Notes under the pieces: generated by a model | The model's database searches: none | Seen by the model: only the letters and a program-made list of their open reading frames with translations | What the model was told of the DNA's origin: nothing | Shown: piece by piece, positions 1-8,742 of the stretch | Layout: every line of letters starts with the position of its first letter | Position numbering within the stretch: the stretch's first letter is position 1 | Made by a program: the position numbers and the translations under genes | NCBI GenBank assembly: GCA_025210235.1 | Contig: JAOASG010000039.1 | Location: 1 to 53,486, forward strand | DNA length: 53,486 nt | Source: Vallitalea sp. | GTDB lineage: Bacteria > Bacillota > Clostridia > Lachnospirales > Vallitaleaceae | Direction: 5' to 3'

Positions 1-262
1 ACAAGACAAGGTAGTAAATGAAGCAGATGACAAAGGAAAGCAAGAAACATATAAGGTACTCATCTAATAGGAAGAACAATAACAGAAGAAGAAACACCAA
101 CAACAATGTACTATATGTAATAACGGACACGCAGATGTAACAGCGTTAGCGAACGCACAAGGACAAATAGAAGCAACATACTACTACGATTCATTTGGAA
201 ACATAAAACAAAAAACAAAAACAACCCATTTAGAAACAGGGCTATACTACCTAAACTCAAGA
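1..262 (+). pseudogene. Degraded Rhs core remnant
   Basis: This stretch matches the intact rhs gene at about 6238-6538 almost base for base, but it is broken. There is a one-base insertion near 119, a 7-base deletion near 30, a second 7-base deletion near 214 and a 26-base deletion near 233. Each deletion lies between short direct repeats, which is typical of replication slippage. The reading frame of the core is therefore lost, and the following tip has no way to be translated as part of a full Rhs protein. The left end runs out of the window, so a longer rhs gene could lie upstream. Confidence 0.85.
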
Positions 263-1507
263 ATGTATGACCCAACCCTAGCAAGATTCATGCAACAAGA
301 CACATACTATGGAAAAACAAGTGACCCACTAAGTCTAAACCGTTACACATATTGCTCTAATAATCCTCTAGTATACTGGGACTATACAGGACACTGGCAA
401 ACAGGGGATGAAAAATATCCTGATTGGATACAAGAGAGAATAAGACAGGCAACAGATGATTATTATAATGCAACAGATCAAGGTGGGAGAGATGATGCAC
501 ACGCTGCTGCATTGAAATTGAGAAAACTAGGAAAAATTGCATTAGCATTTAAAAGTGAAGATACAAAAATAACAAATAACTCTTCATTTCATCAAGAAGC
601 TAAAAAGAGAATAAGTAATAATCAGTATTTTTCTAAGGAGTCATGGGAGAAAACTAGGGCATTAAGTACAAGTGGTAGTGATACAAATAATAATACAAAT
701 AGTAGTACGGTTAGTGAGAAGGAAACTAACAAGGTAGTATCAGAAAAAGATAGTTACAGGGGTGAACATTGTAAAGAAAAAGGTAATAAATCCTATTGGG
801 AAAAATATGTTGAGTGGACAAATGTACCATTTTCAAATACAATTTATTGGGGTGTAGACGTTTCTAAGGAATACGAAAGGTATGTTCTAGGGGCAAGAAA
901 TTTAGGTGATACACTTGTAGACCAAGAAATTTTTGTAAACACATTTGCACCAATGTGGCAACAAAAAGAAGATGCTAAGACTGCTACAGATAGATTACAT
1001 GAATTTGGTCAAGTTGCAGTTAAATCAGGGTTATTCTTTGGTTCGTTATTTGTTGTAGCGGATGAAATAGCTTTATTCACAATAGGGGTTAAAGAGTTTG
1101 GATTCTATAATGCGGCTATGATGTATCAGTATGGGGCATTAAAAGAGCAATTAGCTTATAGCCAATCATTAACTCAAGAGATGAATAAAGGTTATCAGGG
1201 CATAAGAAATATAAGTGCCGACTTTAAGAACGGTAAGAAACTTAAAAAACACTTTTTAGATCATGGAGATGATTTTGGATATAATACTGCTGAAGAATAT
1301 CTCCAAGGTTCTAGAAATTTCCTAGAAAAAGCACCTACGTTAACAACACAAGATTTTATCTCAGAAGGAGGTACTTATTTCAGGTATGATTTAACTACAA
1401 ATGAATTTGGAATAATAAATCAGTATGGTGGTATTTCAACATATTTCAAACCATCTGAGGGGTTAAATTATTGGACACAACAAGTTGAATTATATATGCC
1501 AAAGTAA
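263..1507 (+). CDS. Orphan Rhs C-terminal tip, BECR-type RNase toxin (silent cassette)
   Basis: The first 45 residues are the end of the Rhs core (MYDPTLARF to DYTGHW), nearly identical to residues 861-905 of the long rhs gene. A shared linker (FHQEAKK, ISNNQYF) follows, then a unique tip. A hydrophobic segment lies around residues 255-280. The last 100 residues (KKHFLDHGDDFG, AEEYLQGSRNFL, YDLTTNEFGI, YFKP) look like the CdiA/barnase-EndoU-ColicinE5/D-RelE fold of toxin RNases. There is no ribosome binding site before the ATG, which is simply an internal Met of the core, so this is probably an untranslated donor cassette. The CPCC gene 12 bases downstream is the likely immunity partner. The cassette role is clear; the exact toxin family is inferred from motifs. 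Confidence 0.8.
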   Translation: MYDPTLARFMQQDTYYGKTSDPLSLNRYTYCSNNPLVYWDYTGHWQTGDEKYPDWIQERIRQATDDYYNATDQGGRDDAHAAALKLRKLGKIALAFKSEDTKITNNSSFHQEAKKRISNNQYFSKESWEKTRALSTSGSDTNNNTNSSTVSEKETNKVVSEKDSYRGEHCKEKGNKSYWEKYVEWTNVPFSNTIYWGVDVSKEYERYVLGARNLGDTLVDQEIFVNTFAPMWQQKEDAKTATDRLHEFGQVAVKSGLFFGSLFVVADEIALFTIGVKEFGFYNAAMMYQYGALKEQLAYSQSLTQEMNKGYQGIRNISADFKNGKKLKKHFLDHGDDFGYNTAEEYLQGSRNFLEKAPTLTTQDFISEGGTYFRYDLTTNEFGIINQYGGISTYFKPSEGLNYWTQQVELYMPK

Positions 1508-1519
1508 GGAGAAATTATA

Positions 1520-1783
1520 ATGAAAAAATTACAATGCCCATGTTGTGGTTACTATACAATAAGTAATGATGATGAAATAATTGTAGATATTTGTGAGGTA
1601 TGCTTATGGCAGTATGATGTAGTTGCTCATGAAAATGCTGATATCAATATAGGTGCAAATAAAATTTCTTTAAAAGAAGCAAGAGCCAACTTCAAAAAGT
1701 TTGGTGTTTCAAAGGAAAAATATAGAGATAAGAATCTAACAAGAAACCCATTACCCGAAGAATTGGATAAATCAATGAACTAA
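1520..1783 (+). CDS. Cysteine-rich CPCC protein, putative immunity
   Basis: This 87-residue protein has CPCC at residues 6-9 and a second pair, CEVC, near residue 25, a zinc-ribbon-like arrangement. The conserved segment LWQYDVVAHENAD and a C-terminal ISLKEARANFKKFG helix fit the Cys_rich_CPCC family (PF14206). Members are common as small genes behind polymorphic toxins. It starts 12 bases after the tip toxin with an AAGGAG site at 1505-1510, so the two would be translationally linked. Neutralising that toxin is inferred from position, not shown. A terminator follows at 1851. Confidence 0.85.
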   Translation: MKKLQCPCCGYYTISNDDEIIVDICEVCLWQYDVVAHENADINIGANKISLKEARANFKKFGVSKEKYRDKNLTRNPLPEELDKSMN

Positions 1784-1850
1784 GTGAAGAATTAACATAT
1801 AAAACTACGAGGGTATTTCTACACTATAGTAGTACAAGGTAGATAAAAAA

Positions 1851-1893
1851 GAAAAGGTTACTTTGCCTATTGAAGAAGCGAAGTAACCTTTTC
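1851..1893 (+). terminator. Hairpin terminator after the CPCC gene
   Basis: GAAAAGGTTACTT (1851-1863) pairs with AAGTAACCTTTTC (1881-1893). An A run precedes it and a short T-rich stretch follows, so it may act in both directions. Confidence 0.6.
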
Positions 1894-1965
1894 TATGGTA
1901 AATACAAAGTCCAGCATACATCTCTTGATGGAGTTTACTTTTACTCAGACATGATAATTGGATTA

Positions 1966-2245
1966 ATATGGTTAAATACTTATGGTATGGATTAGAATTT
2001 TTTGATATACAAATAAAAATATATTTTTTTATGAAGTGGTGACTAAAAAAATAATTAATAGTATAAGTAATAAATTATTATTTATTGGAAAAGGCATAGA
2101 AACTTTAATGGAGTGTAAAAAAGACTTAAAATTGTAATTGTTGAAAGTAAAAATATTGTAAAATAGATATTACCTCAAAAAAAGAGTGTAGTGATAAAAA
2201 ATTATTCTAAAAAAGTAAAAATAAATTTTTAATATTTTTATTAGC
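1966..2245 (+). pseudogene. Broken copy of the immunity-like gene at 16871
   Basis: The sequence tracks the second half of the 16871-17464 gene closely (matching about 17158-17440), with small deletions, substitutions and in-frame stops. Examples are a lost segment after the LNTYG-coding region and a stop in the GIGIEPL region. The 5' half is absent. It is a decayed paralogue that lies 15 kb from its intact relative inside the same island. Confidence 0.8.
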
Positions 2246-2376
2246 TTTGATGAAATTTAGAGAGATATGTGGTAATGGAGTAACTTTAGTATTAAAAGAA
2301 AGTGGTGAATTCCGTACTATATTAAAATCTGGAGAATGGGAATGAATTTGGGAATCCAGATGATAAAATAATATAA
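2244..2376 (+). pseudogene. Fossil tail of a lost toxin
   Basis: Reading from 2250 gives ...GNGVTLVLKESGEFRTIL, then GEW. Skipping one extra G at 2340 restores NEFGNPDDKII followed by a stop at 2374-2376. This is the usual style of a toxin C-terminus, and it ends 17 bases before the next gene, as toxin genes do before their immunity genes. The upstream toxin body is gone. Confidence 0.6.
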
Positions 2377-2393
2377 GAATTGGAGAAATAAAA

Positions 2394-2900
2394 ATGATAA
2401 ATAACCTGAAAAAAGTAGTTAAAAATAATGATGTTAAAGATGTGTTTCTAACTGGATTTGTTGATATTGAAGATAGCATAGCACAGTTTTATCCTGATTT
2501 GAGATTTATATATTTTGAAATTAATTCTAAATTTATAGAATTTGAGTCAATTAATGAATATTCTAAACTAAGGATTAAAATAGTAAATGCAGTAAATTAT
2601 AATTTCGAAATTGATGAGGATATGATGAAAGGTAAATCATCAGTTAGTGAAATTATTTTTACTCAAGATAGTGCAATTGGTAATTGCATCGATATAATTA
2701 AATTTTATAATTTAGAAGAAAAAGAAGAAGAGTTGATTTGTGATGCTATTGAAATAAAGTTAAAGAATGAACAAGTTATATTTTTAGACCCATCCTTTTA
2801 TTTTGGAATTAATATAGGAGGGAATGAACAAAAGGAAATATGGAAATTAAATTTAGATAATGTAGAAACAAATAAAACATATATAAAGATATCTGATTGA
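2394..2900 (+). CDS. Putative immunity protein, family unknown
   Basis: This is a 168-residue acidic protein without signal peptide or membrane segment, likely cytosolic and alpha/beta. The start is the ATG preceded by TGGAGA at 2381-2386. I do not recognise the family; an FDPS/LDPS-like motif (FLDPSFYFGIN) near residue 135 is the only striking element. Its position directly behind a toxin-tail fossil, within an island of toxin/immunity pairs, suggests an orphan immunity gene retained after its toxin was lost. Confidence 0.6.
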   Translation: MINNLKKVVKNNDVKDVFLTGFVDIEDSIAQFYPDLRFIYFEINSKFIEFESINEYSKLRIKIVNAVNYNFEIDEDMMKGKSSVSEIIFTQDSAIGNCIDIIKFYNLEEKEEELICDAIEIKLKNEQVIFLDPSFYFGINIGGNEQKEIWKLNLDNVETNKTYIKISD

Positions 2901-2927
2901 TAGTAATATTGGTTAATAATTAAAAGA

Positions 2928-2970
2928 AGGGGTTGTCTCATAATAAAAATTTTATTTTGAGATAACCCTT
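2928..2970 (+). terminator. Hairpin terminator made of MITE end repeats
   Basis: AGGGGTTGTCTCA pairs with TGAGATAACCCTT across a short AT loop. The arms match the terminal repeats of the 51844-52036 element (GGTGCTGTCTCATAATA), so this is probably a deletion derivative that now serves as a terminator. Confidence 0.65.
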
Positions 2971-3037
2971 TAAAAATGTTTGGAATTAATAGAAATAATA
3001 TTTTAGAATGCCTTAAGAATTACATATTATTGTTAAT

Positions 3038-3106
3038 ATGGAAAATGGAGTCTTTCGTTCAGCATAGGGTAATTATAAATTTGCGTTATCAGATTTTGGC
3101 TTTTAG
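3038..3106 (+). pseudogene. Fossil tail of a lost toxin
   Basis: In one frame this reads MENGVFRSA, stop, GNYKFALSDFGF, stop. The final stop lies inside the ribosome binding site of the next gene. It resembles the last strand region of a tip toxin with one internal stop. The evidence is position and style only. Confidence 0.4.
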
Positions 3107-3115
3107 GAGGAATAG

Positions 3116-3664
3116 ATGTTTTTAATTAATTATGGCATTCTTGAAGATGAAAAGAACAGAATTTCAAGAATTAACCAAATAAGTGAATTTGAAGATGATG
3201 TGAATACTATTATGGGAGAAATTCAGCTTATATTCAATAATACAGTAGAGGGCTTTGTAGATGTAGAAATCCCATATAGTGGTGAATTTTTAATTATATG
3301 GTTTAAACGCTTAAATGATGCTTTAATAAACTTAAACCACGGTAGTTTTGTTACTATAAAAATACCTGATTCAGATAATATATGGCTTGAGTTTGAAATG
3401 AAGGATGATGAAGTCTTAGTTAGTCAGATTAAAGCAAAAAATCAAAAATATATTAGAGACTTCATAGAAGATTCACCTAGGGAAAGAAGTGAATTTATAT
3501 GGTCTGAGAGAATTTCTAAAGTTGAATTATATGAAACAATAATTGATAGTACAAGTATTTTAATAGGGGATATTTTGTCAATCAATGAATTGATCTCAGA
3601 ATATTGTGAATTAAAAGAACTCGAAGCAAAATATATGAAATCAAAAGGACTATCTTTACAATGA
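3116..3664 (+). CDS. Putative immunity protein, family unknown
   Basis: This 182-residue cytosolic-looking protein has the opening FLINYGILEDEKNRI, a central EGFVDVEIPYSGEFLIIWFKRL block and a charged helical C-terminus (ELISEYCELKELEAKYM). The start follows TAGGAGGAAT at 3105. I do not recognise a named family. It follows a toxin-tail fossil and is closed by a strong terminator at 3748, so it looks like a self-contained orphan immunity unit. Confidence 0.6.
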   Translation: MFLINYGILEDEKNRISRINQISEFEDDVNTIMGEIQLIFNNTVEGFVDVEIPYSGEFLIIWFKRLNDALINLNHGSFVTIKIPDSDNIWLEFEMKDDEVLVSQIKAKNQKYIRDFIEDSPRERSEFIWSERISKVELYETIIDSTSILIGDILSINELISEYCELKELEAKYMKSKGLSLQ

Positions 3665-3747
3665 AGGATTGGGACGGAGTTATTAATTTTATAAACTAAC
3701 AGCTCTCCGCTTATTAATCTAACAACATAGACTGGATAATTCAGTCT

Positions 3748-3800
3748 CAAAGAACGTATCGTTACAGTCATTTGCTGTCAAAGATACGTTCTTTGTTTTA
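3748..3800 (+). terminator. Strong intrinsic terminator
   Basis: A perfect 13-base stem, CAAAGAACGTATC (3748-3760) with GATACGTTCTTTG (3783-3795), is followed by TTTTAT. It separates the orphan immunity gene from the rhs gene. Confidence 0.85.
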
Positions 3801-3958
3801 TCAACATTTCTTATCAATATATCCAATAGCCATAAATTAAACATTTCTAGGGTGTTGTGTATATTCTGTTACAGAATCTATCAAGGTTTATAAGCCCAAG
3901 AGAAATACGTTTTAAATGGAGTAGATTTTGATTTGAAATAGCAAATTAAAAGATTACA

Positions 3959-6900
3959 ATGCAAGATGCCGAATCACAAGATAGAAACTTAGATTTCACT
4001 ATAAAATATAGCTATGACACTATGGGAAGAAAATCAGCAGAAACATATTGTGATGGAACAATAAAAAAATATTACTATGATGACAATTCAAACATAACAA
4101 CTATAGCTATCAAAAAAACAAACACAGATGTAGAGCAAACTATCCAAAGTAACACATATGATTTAATAGGAAATAATCTAACAACAACAGATGCATGTGG
4201 TAACATAACTACATTTGAATACAACACATATAACAAAGTAAAAAAAGTTATATATGAAGGTGACGACACATTACCAAGTAATACAATAACATATCAATAC
4301 GACTTACAAGGAAACTTAAAAAAGCAAGAAGACACCTACGGAACACAAGACATATATACATATGACAATGGAGGAAACAAAACAGGTCATACACAACAAA
4401 AAACAGATGGAAAACAAAAAATAACAACAACAACTAAATATGACAAAAATGGTAATGTAAGATACGTAACAGATGGAAATGGTGTAGTAACAGAGCATCA
4501 ATACGATGAACTAAATAACTTAATAAAATCAGAAATAACAACAACAAATATAGAAGGAGTAAAAACAAAACACACAACTATCTACACCTATGATAAAGAC
4601 GGCAATCAAACAAAACAAACAGATTGGCGAGGAAACACAATAACCAAAACATACAATCCATTTGGGCTACTAATAGAAATAAAAGACCAATATAACAACA
4701 CAGCAGAAAAACTATACTATAACAAAAATAATGCCCAGATAAAATCAGAAGATGTAGATAAAGATGAAAAACACTATACATACGACAAAAACAATAGACT
4801 AATAAAAACAACAGATGCACAAGGACATACAACAAAACAATACTACGATAACAGAGGAAACATTAACAAAAAAGTAGATGCAAACACAAATGTAACCAAC
4901 TACACATATGACTATCTAGATAGACTAATTATGGTAGAAAACGCATTAGGAGAAAAAACAACATACACATATGACTTAAACGGCAATCTACTAACACAAA
5001 CAGATGCAAAAGGAAACACAATAACATTAGAATATAATACAATAAACAAACCAATAAGAAGAATAGAACATGGCGGTAAAGAAATAGTAGACGGACAAAA
5101 CAAATATGACAGATCTAAGACAGTAAGCTATACATATTATGTAAATGGACTATTACATATAACAACAGACAAAAACAATAACCAAATAAAACATGAATAC
5201 GACATTCATGGAAGACTAACTAAAAAAGAATCAAAAGATGATGTGGTACACTACACATACGACAAAAACTCTAACATACTAACAATCAAAAACAATACAG
5301 AAACAATATCACGATCATATGACGAATTAGGAAGAGTAGTATTAAAAAACACAACAAACATTGGTGTAATATCATACAAATATGATATAATACAATCAGT
5401 TCAAGAAGGATACACAAAAGAAATAATAGACGACCCAAACGGAAACATCACAGAAAAAATATATGACAAAGCCAAAAGAATATCAAAAGTAATAGCAGAT
5501 GGACAAACAACCTATTACGAATACTATGATAACGGCAACAAAAAAAGTGTATTAACAAACGGGCTAAAATCAAACTACACATATGATAAAAACAACCACC
5601 TAACACTACTAAAGAATGATAAAACACAAGGTGGAGCAACAGTTAATCTAGATACATACCAATACACCTATGACGAAGCAGGAAATAAAATAACTGCAAC
5701 AGAAATAATAGGAGGAAAAGTAAAAGGAACAACAAAATATAGCTATGACAGTCTAAACAGACTAAAAAGTGTAATGGAGCCATCAGGTAACACAACTCAA
5801 TACAACTATGATGAAGTAGGAAATAGAATAACAGAAATAGTAACAGAAGGAGTAAAAAGCACTAAGATTCATTACACCTACAATGATCTAAATAGACTAA
5901 TAAAGATTAACCGTCAAAACTACGAAGACAACTTAACAACCCGTTACTCATACGACAATAACGGAAACATGATATTCAAAACAGAAGAAAAAATAAAAGA
6001 AATAGACATACTAAAAGAACCAATCACTAACTTTGGAATAATAATACCAGGACAAACAGATGGATACACACAACATGCCAAAGAACTATACGATACAGCA
6101 ATAGCCTACACCTATGACGGATTCAATCAAATGACAAAAATAACAACAGGAGATAAAGTCATAGCATATAGATATAATGGTGAAGGATTAAGAGTAGAAA
6201 AGAAACTAGAAGAAGAAATAACAAGATACCTATACGAACAAGACAAGGTAGTATATGAAGCAGATGACAAAGGAAAGCAAAAAGCAAGAAACATATATGG
6301 TACTCATCTAATAGGAAGAACAATAACAGAAGAAGAAACACCAACAACAATGTACTATATGTATAACGGACACGCAGATGTAACAGCGTTAGCAAACGCA
6401 CAAGGACAAATAGAAGCAACATACTACTACGATTCATTTGGAAACATAAAACAAAAAACAGGAAACAAAAACAACCCATTTAGATACGCAGGATATCAAT
6501 ACGACGAAGAAACAGGGCTATACTACCTAAACTCAAGAATGTATGACCCAACCCTAGCAAGATTCATGCAACAAGACACATACTACGGAAAAACAAGTGA
6601 CCCACTAAGTCTAAACCGCTACACATATTGCTCTAATAATCCTCTAGTATACTGGGACTACACAGGACACTGGCAAACAGGAGATGAAAAATATCCTGAT
6701 TGGATACAAGAGAAAATAAGACAGGCAACAGATGATTATTATAATGCAACAGATCAAGGCGGGAGAGATGATGCACACGATGCCGCATTGAAGTTGAGAA
6801 AACTAGGAGAAACTGCACTCAAGACAAATACTGAAGAAAATAAAAAGATAACAAATAATTCTTCATTTCATCAAGAAGCTAAAAAGAAAATAAGTAATAA

Positions 6901-7234
6901 TCAGTATTTTTCTAAGGAGTCGTGGGAGGAAACTATATCTTTAAGTACAAGTAATGAAAGTGATATAAATAATAGTACAAATATAAGTAGTGGTATTTAT
7001 GCAAGTAATAATGGTATAAGTACTGGTTCAAAAAATACGAAAAAGGAAACAAATAATGTTGAAGGTGAAAAAGATATTAATTCCAAAGTTGATATTGTTA
7101 AGATGGATGAAAACAGTAATAAAATTAATGTGAATTATAAACCATCTGTTTCTTTAACAGGTAACAACTGTATAAGTGTGAATCAGTCAATTGATTACGC
7201 AAAAAAAGTTCCACCAGCAGAATCTAGGTTATAA
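3959..7234 (+). CDS. Rhs/YD-repeat toxin-delivery protein, 5'-truncated
   Basis: 1091 residues. Residues 1-780 are about 30 YD repeats (YTYDKNGN-like) that in the Rhs family form the shell enclosing the toxin. Residues about 780-905 are the Rhs-associated core, ending MYDPTLARF...DYTGHW. Residues 906-1091 are a Ser/Asn-rich linker. Typical Gram-positive Rhs proteins are longer and carry an N-terminal secretion or wall-binding part. Here none is present, there is no ribosome binding site before the ATG, and an in-frame stop (TAA) lies 9 bases upstream, so the 5' end has probably been lost. The toxin domain continues in another frame from 7221. The gene is followed by a TPR immunity gene. It is either a broken gene or an expression-silent copy of one outside the window. 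Confidence 0.9.
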   Translation: MQDAESQDRNLDFTIKYSYDTMGRKSAETYCDGTIKKYYYDDNSNITTIAIKKTNTDVEQTIQSNTYDLIGNNLTTTDACGNITTFEYNTYNKVKKVIYEGDDTLPSNTITYQYDLQGNLKKQEDTYGTQDIYTYDNGGNKTGHTQQKTDGKQKITTTTKYDKNGNVRYVTDGNGVVTEHQYDELNNLIKSEITTTNIEGVKTKHTTIYTYDKDGNQTKQTDWRGNTITKTYNPFGLLIEIKDQYNNTAEKLYYNKNNAQIKSEDVDKDEKHYTYDKNNRLIKTTDAQGHTTKQYYDNRGNINKKVDANTNVTNYTYDYLDRLIMVENALGEKTTYTYDLNGNLLTQTDAKGNTITLEYNTINKPIRRIEHGGKEIVDGQNKYDRSKTVSYTYYVNGLLHITTDKNNNQIKHEYDIHGRLTKKESKDDVVHYTYDKNSNILTIKNNTETISRSYDELGRVVLKNTTNIGVISYKYDIIQSVQEGYTKEIIDDPNGNITEKIYDKAKRISKVIADGQTTYYEYYDNGNKKSVLTNGLKSNYTYDKNNHLTLLKNDKTQGGATVNLDTYQYTYDEAGNKITATEIIGGKVKGTTKYSYDSLNRLKSVMEPSGNTTQYNYDEVGNRITEIVTEGVKSTKIHYTYNDLNRLIKINRQNYEDNLTTRYSYDNNGNMIFKTEEKIKEIDILKEPITNFGIIIPGQTDGYTQHAKELYDTAIAYTYDGFNQMTKITTGDKVIAYRYNGEGLRVEKKLEEEITRYLYEQDKVVYEADDKGKQKARNIYGTHLIGRTITEEETPTTMYYMYNGHADVTALANAQGQIEATYYYDSFGNIKQKTGNKNNPFRYAGYQYDEETGLYYLNSRMYDPTLARFMQQDTYYGKTSDPLSLNRYTYCSNNPLVYWDYTGHWQTGDEKYPDWIQEKIRQATDDYYNATDQGGRDDAHDAALKLRKLGETALKTNTEENKKITNNSSFHQEAKKKISNNQYFSKESWEETISLSTSNESDINNSTNISSGIYASNNGISTGSKNTKKETNNVEGEKDINSKVDIVKMDENSNKINVNYKPSVSLTGNNCISVNQSIDYAKKVPPAESRL

Positions 7235-7625
7235 ATCTCCTAAAAAAGGACCTAAGTGGGATAAAAATAAAAAAGGTTGGGTAGATAAAGGAGGAAATGT
7301 GTGGGTACCAGATAACTGGGATGTTCAATACCCTAGAGGTGGCTATGATAATGTTTATCCAGATGGACATGTGAGGAAAGGTAAAGGAGGCAGAGGTCAA
7401 TTTTCTCCATCAAATTTTAATATATTAGATAACAGTTTAATAGATGGATTGAATTATGTGAATAATGCAATACATACTTATAAAAAAGTGCAGTATACTT
7501 TTGAACATGTAAGAAAAGGATTAATAGATTTAGCAGATGAAATAATAAAAGAGGTTATAGGTAATCCGTCACAACAACCATCTATACCATTTTGTCCAAT
7601 ACCATTTCCTGTACCTGTATTTTAA
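7221..7625 (+). pseudogene. Frameshifted Rhs tip, Ntox37-like toxin
   Basis: This continues the rhs gene in the +1 frame. Removing the single G at 7220 joins KKVPPA to NLGYKSPKKGPKW, the normal sequence order for this toxin type. The body reads GWVDKGGNVWVPDNWDVQYP, then GGYDNVYPDGHVRKGKGGRG, which resembles polymorphic toxin type 37 (a predicted nuclease; family name from memory). It ends with a proline-rich PFCPIPFPVPVF. An ATG at 7191 opens the frame, but it is out of context and has no ribosome binding site. As read, the toxin cannot be fused to the shell. The TPR gene begins 14 bases downstream. Confidence 0.7.
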
Positions 7626-7639
7626 ACGGAGGTGTAAAT

Positions 7640-8605
7640 ATGAAGGCTAGCATAGATGATGTACAATTAGATTTATTGAATTTAGTTAATAAATTGATCG
7701 AAACAAATAATTTAGAAGAGGCTTTAGAGAAATTGTTAGAGATTACAAAAGAATATCCTAGTTTTAAATCATTAACATGTTTAGGATATTTCTATATGCG
7801 TATTGGTGAGCCATTTGAAAAAAGGTGGACATATAAAACTGACAAATCAATTAATGTACTAGAACAAGCTCTTACATTTAATCCTATGTATCATTATACA
7901 TATTCATTATTAGGTGAAGGCTATATAAGGCAAAATATGTATAAAAAAGTAGAGAATATATTGAAACAAGGATTAAAAATTAATAATGATTATGTAATAA
8001 ATAATAACTTAGGAGTAGCATTATTTAAACAAGGTAATATAGTTGAAGCATGTAAATACTTCTGTATATCTCATAACCTAGGAAAAAATAAAATGAATTA
8101 TTCATATTATCCTTATTTAAACTATGCAATATGTTTAGCACTAAAAGATAATATTGAGGATAGTCTAAAGATAGCAGAAGAATTAATTAATCTTGAATCA
8201 GATGAACGTTCAGGAGAAGTTGATATAATAGATATTTGTAAAATTTTCTATTTATCTAAAAAGTATTATATAGTAGAAAGGCTTATTAATGAAGCTTTAC
8301 AATTCTATAGCCTAGGATTTGATGATTTTATTATTTATAGTCATTCATTGATAGAATTAAATCATCCAGATAGATTAAGGTCAACTATTGTTGAAATATG
8401 TGAAGAAAGAGAAGAATATATACAAGAAAATTTAAGCGATACTAATTTGTCGGAAACAGACAAAATGCTGAATATTAAGTCAATAAAAGATGAGATAACA
8501 AAATATACAAACATATACAATAATATCTTAAATGGGTGTATACCTAGTTTATCAGATGAAATCTATGTAGAGCAAAATTATTATGAGTTTAAGTGGTTAT
8601 ATTAA
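7640..8605 (+). CDS. TPR-repeat protein, putative immunity
   Basis: 321 residues starting at the ATG 6 bases after CGGAGGTG (7628-7634); the earlier in-frame start at 7592 has no such site and overlaps the toxin. The protein is almost all helix. Tetratricopeptide-like pairs are visible around residues 20-60 (NNLEEALEKLLEITKEYPS), 70-105, 105-140 (INNNLGVALFKQGNIVEAC) and 150-190. TPR proteins often act as immunity proteins for Rhs tips by wrapping the toxin. Close coupling to the frameshifted type-37-like toxin supports that role here. Confidence 0.75.
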   Translation: MKASIDDVQLDLLNLVNKLIETNNLEEALEKLLEITKEYPSFKSLTCLGYFYMRIGEPFEKRWTYKTDKSINVLEQALTFNPMYHYTYSLLGEGYIRQNMYKKVENILKQGLKINNDYVINNNLGVALFKQGNIVEACKYFCISHNLGKNKMNYSYYPYLNYAICLALKDNIEDSLKIAEELINLESDERSGEVDIIDICKIFYLSKKYYIVERLINEALQFYSLGFDDFIIYSHSLIELNHPDRLRSTIVEICEEREEYIQENLSDTNLSETDKMLNIKSIKDEITKYTNIYNNILNGCIPSLSDEIYVEQNYYEFKWLY

Positions 8606-8670
8606 TAAAAGCAAAAAAAGTTTTATTAAGTATTACTAACAAAAAACAAAATATTAATTATATAGATTTA

Positions 8671-8740
8671 AATCATTAGAGATTATGGATTAGATTTACG
8701 AATATAGAATTATCTCTTAGTGTAAAAGCGACAATTGTTA
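8671..8740 (+). pseudogene. Fragment of the DUF4279-like gene at a recombination joint
   Basis: About 70 bases match 15219-15289, near the 5' end of the intact gene at 15193, with a few changes (a T lost in the TTTTACG run, one A-to-G). The match stops abruptly and the very next bases are the Rhs core end (AGAATGTATGACCC). No ribosome binding site or frame links the two. This marks the exact point where a tip cassette was joined to unrelated immunity DNA. Confidence 0.75.
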
Positions 8741-8742
8741 GA

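Noticed and set aside
4000..6200. CRISPR-like regular repeats
   Set aside because: The periodicity comes from YD-repeat codons (TACACATATGAC-like words) of variable spacing inside one open frame. There are no constant repeats with unique spacers.
4075..6479. Several reverse-strand open frames of 60-106 codons within the rhs gene
   Set aside because: They are hydrophobic, low-complexity mirror images of the repetitive YD-coding sequence, without ribosome binding sites. The forward frame is clearly the coding one.
7201..7207. Run of seven As (GCA AAA AAA GTT) as a programmed -1 frameshift site joining Rhs to its toxin
   Set aside because: The toxin lies in the +1 frame, not -1. The conserved KKVPPA is still in the original frame after the run, so the shift is better placed at the extra G at 7220.
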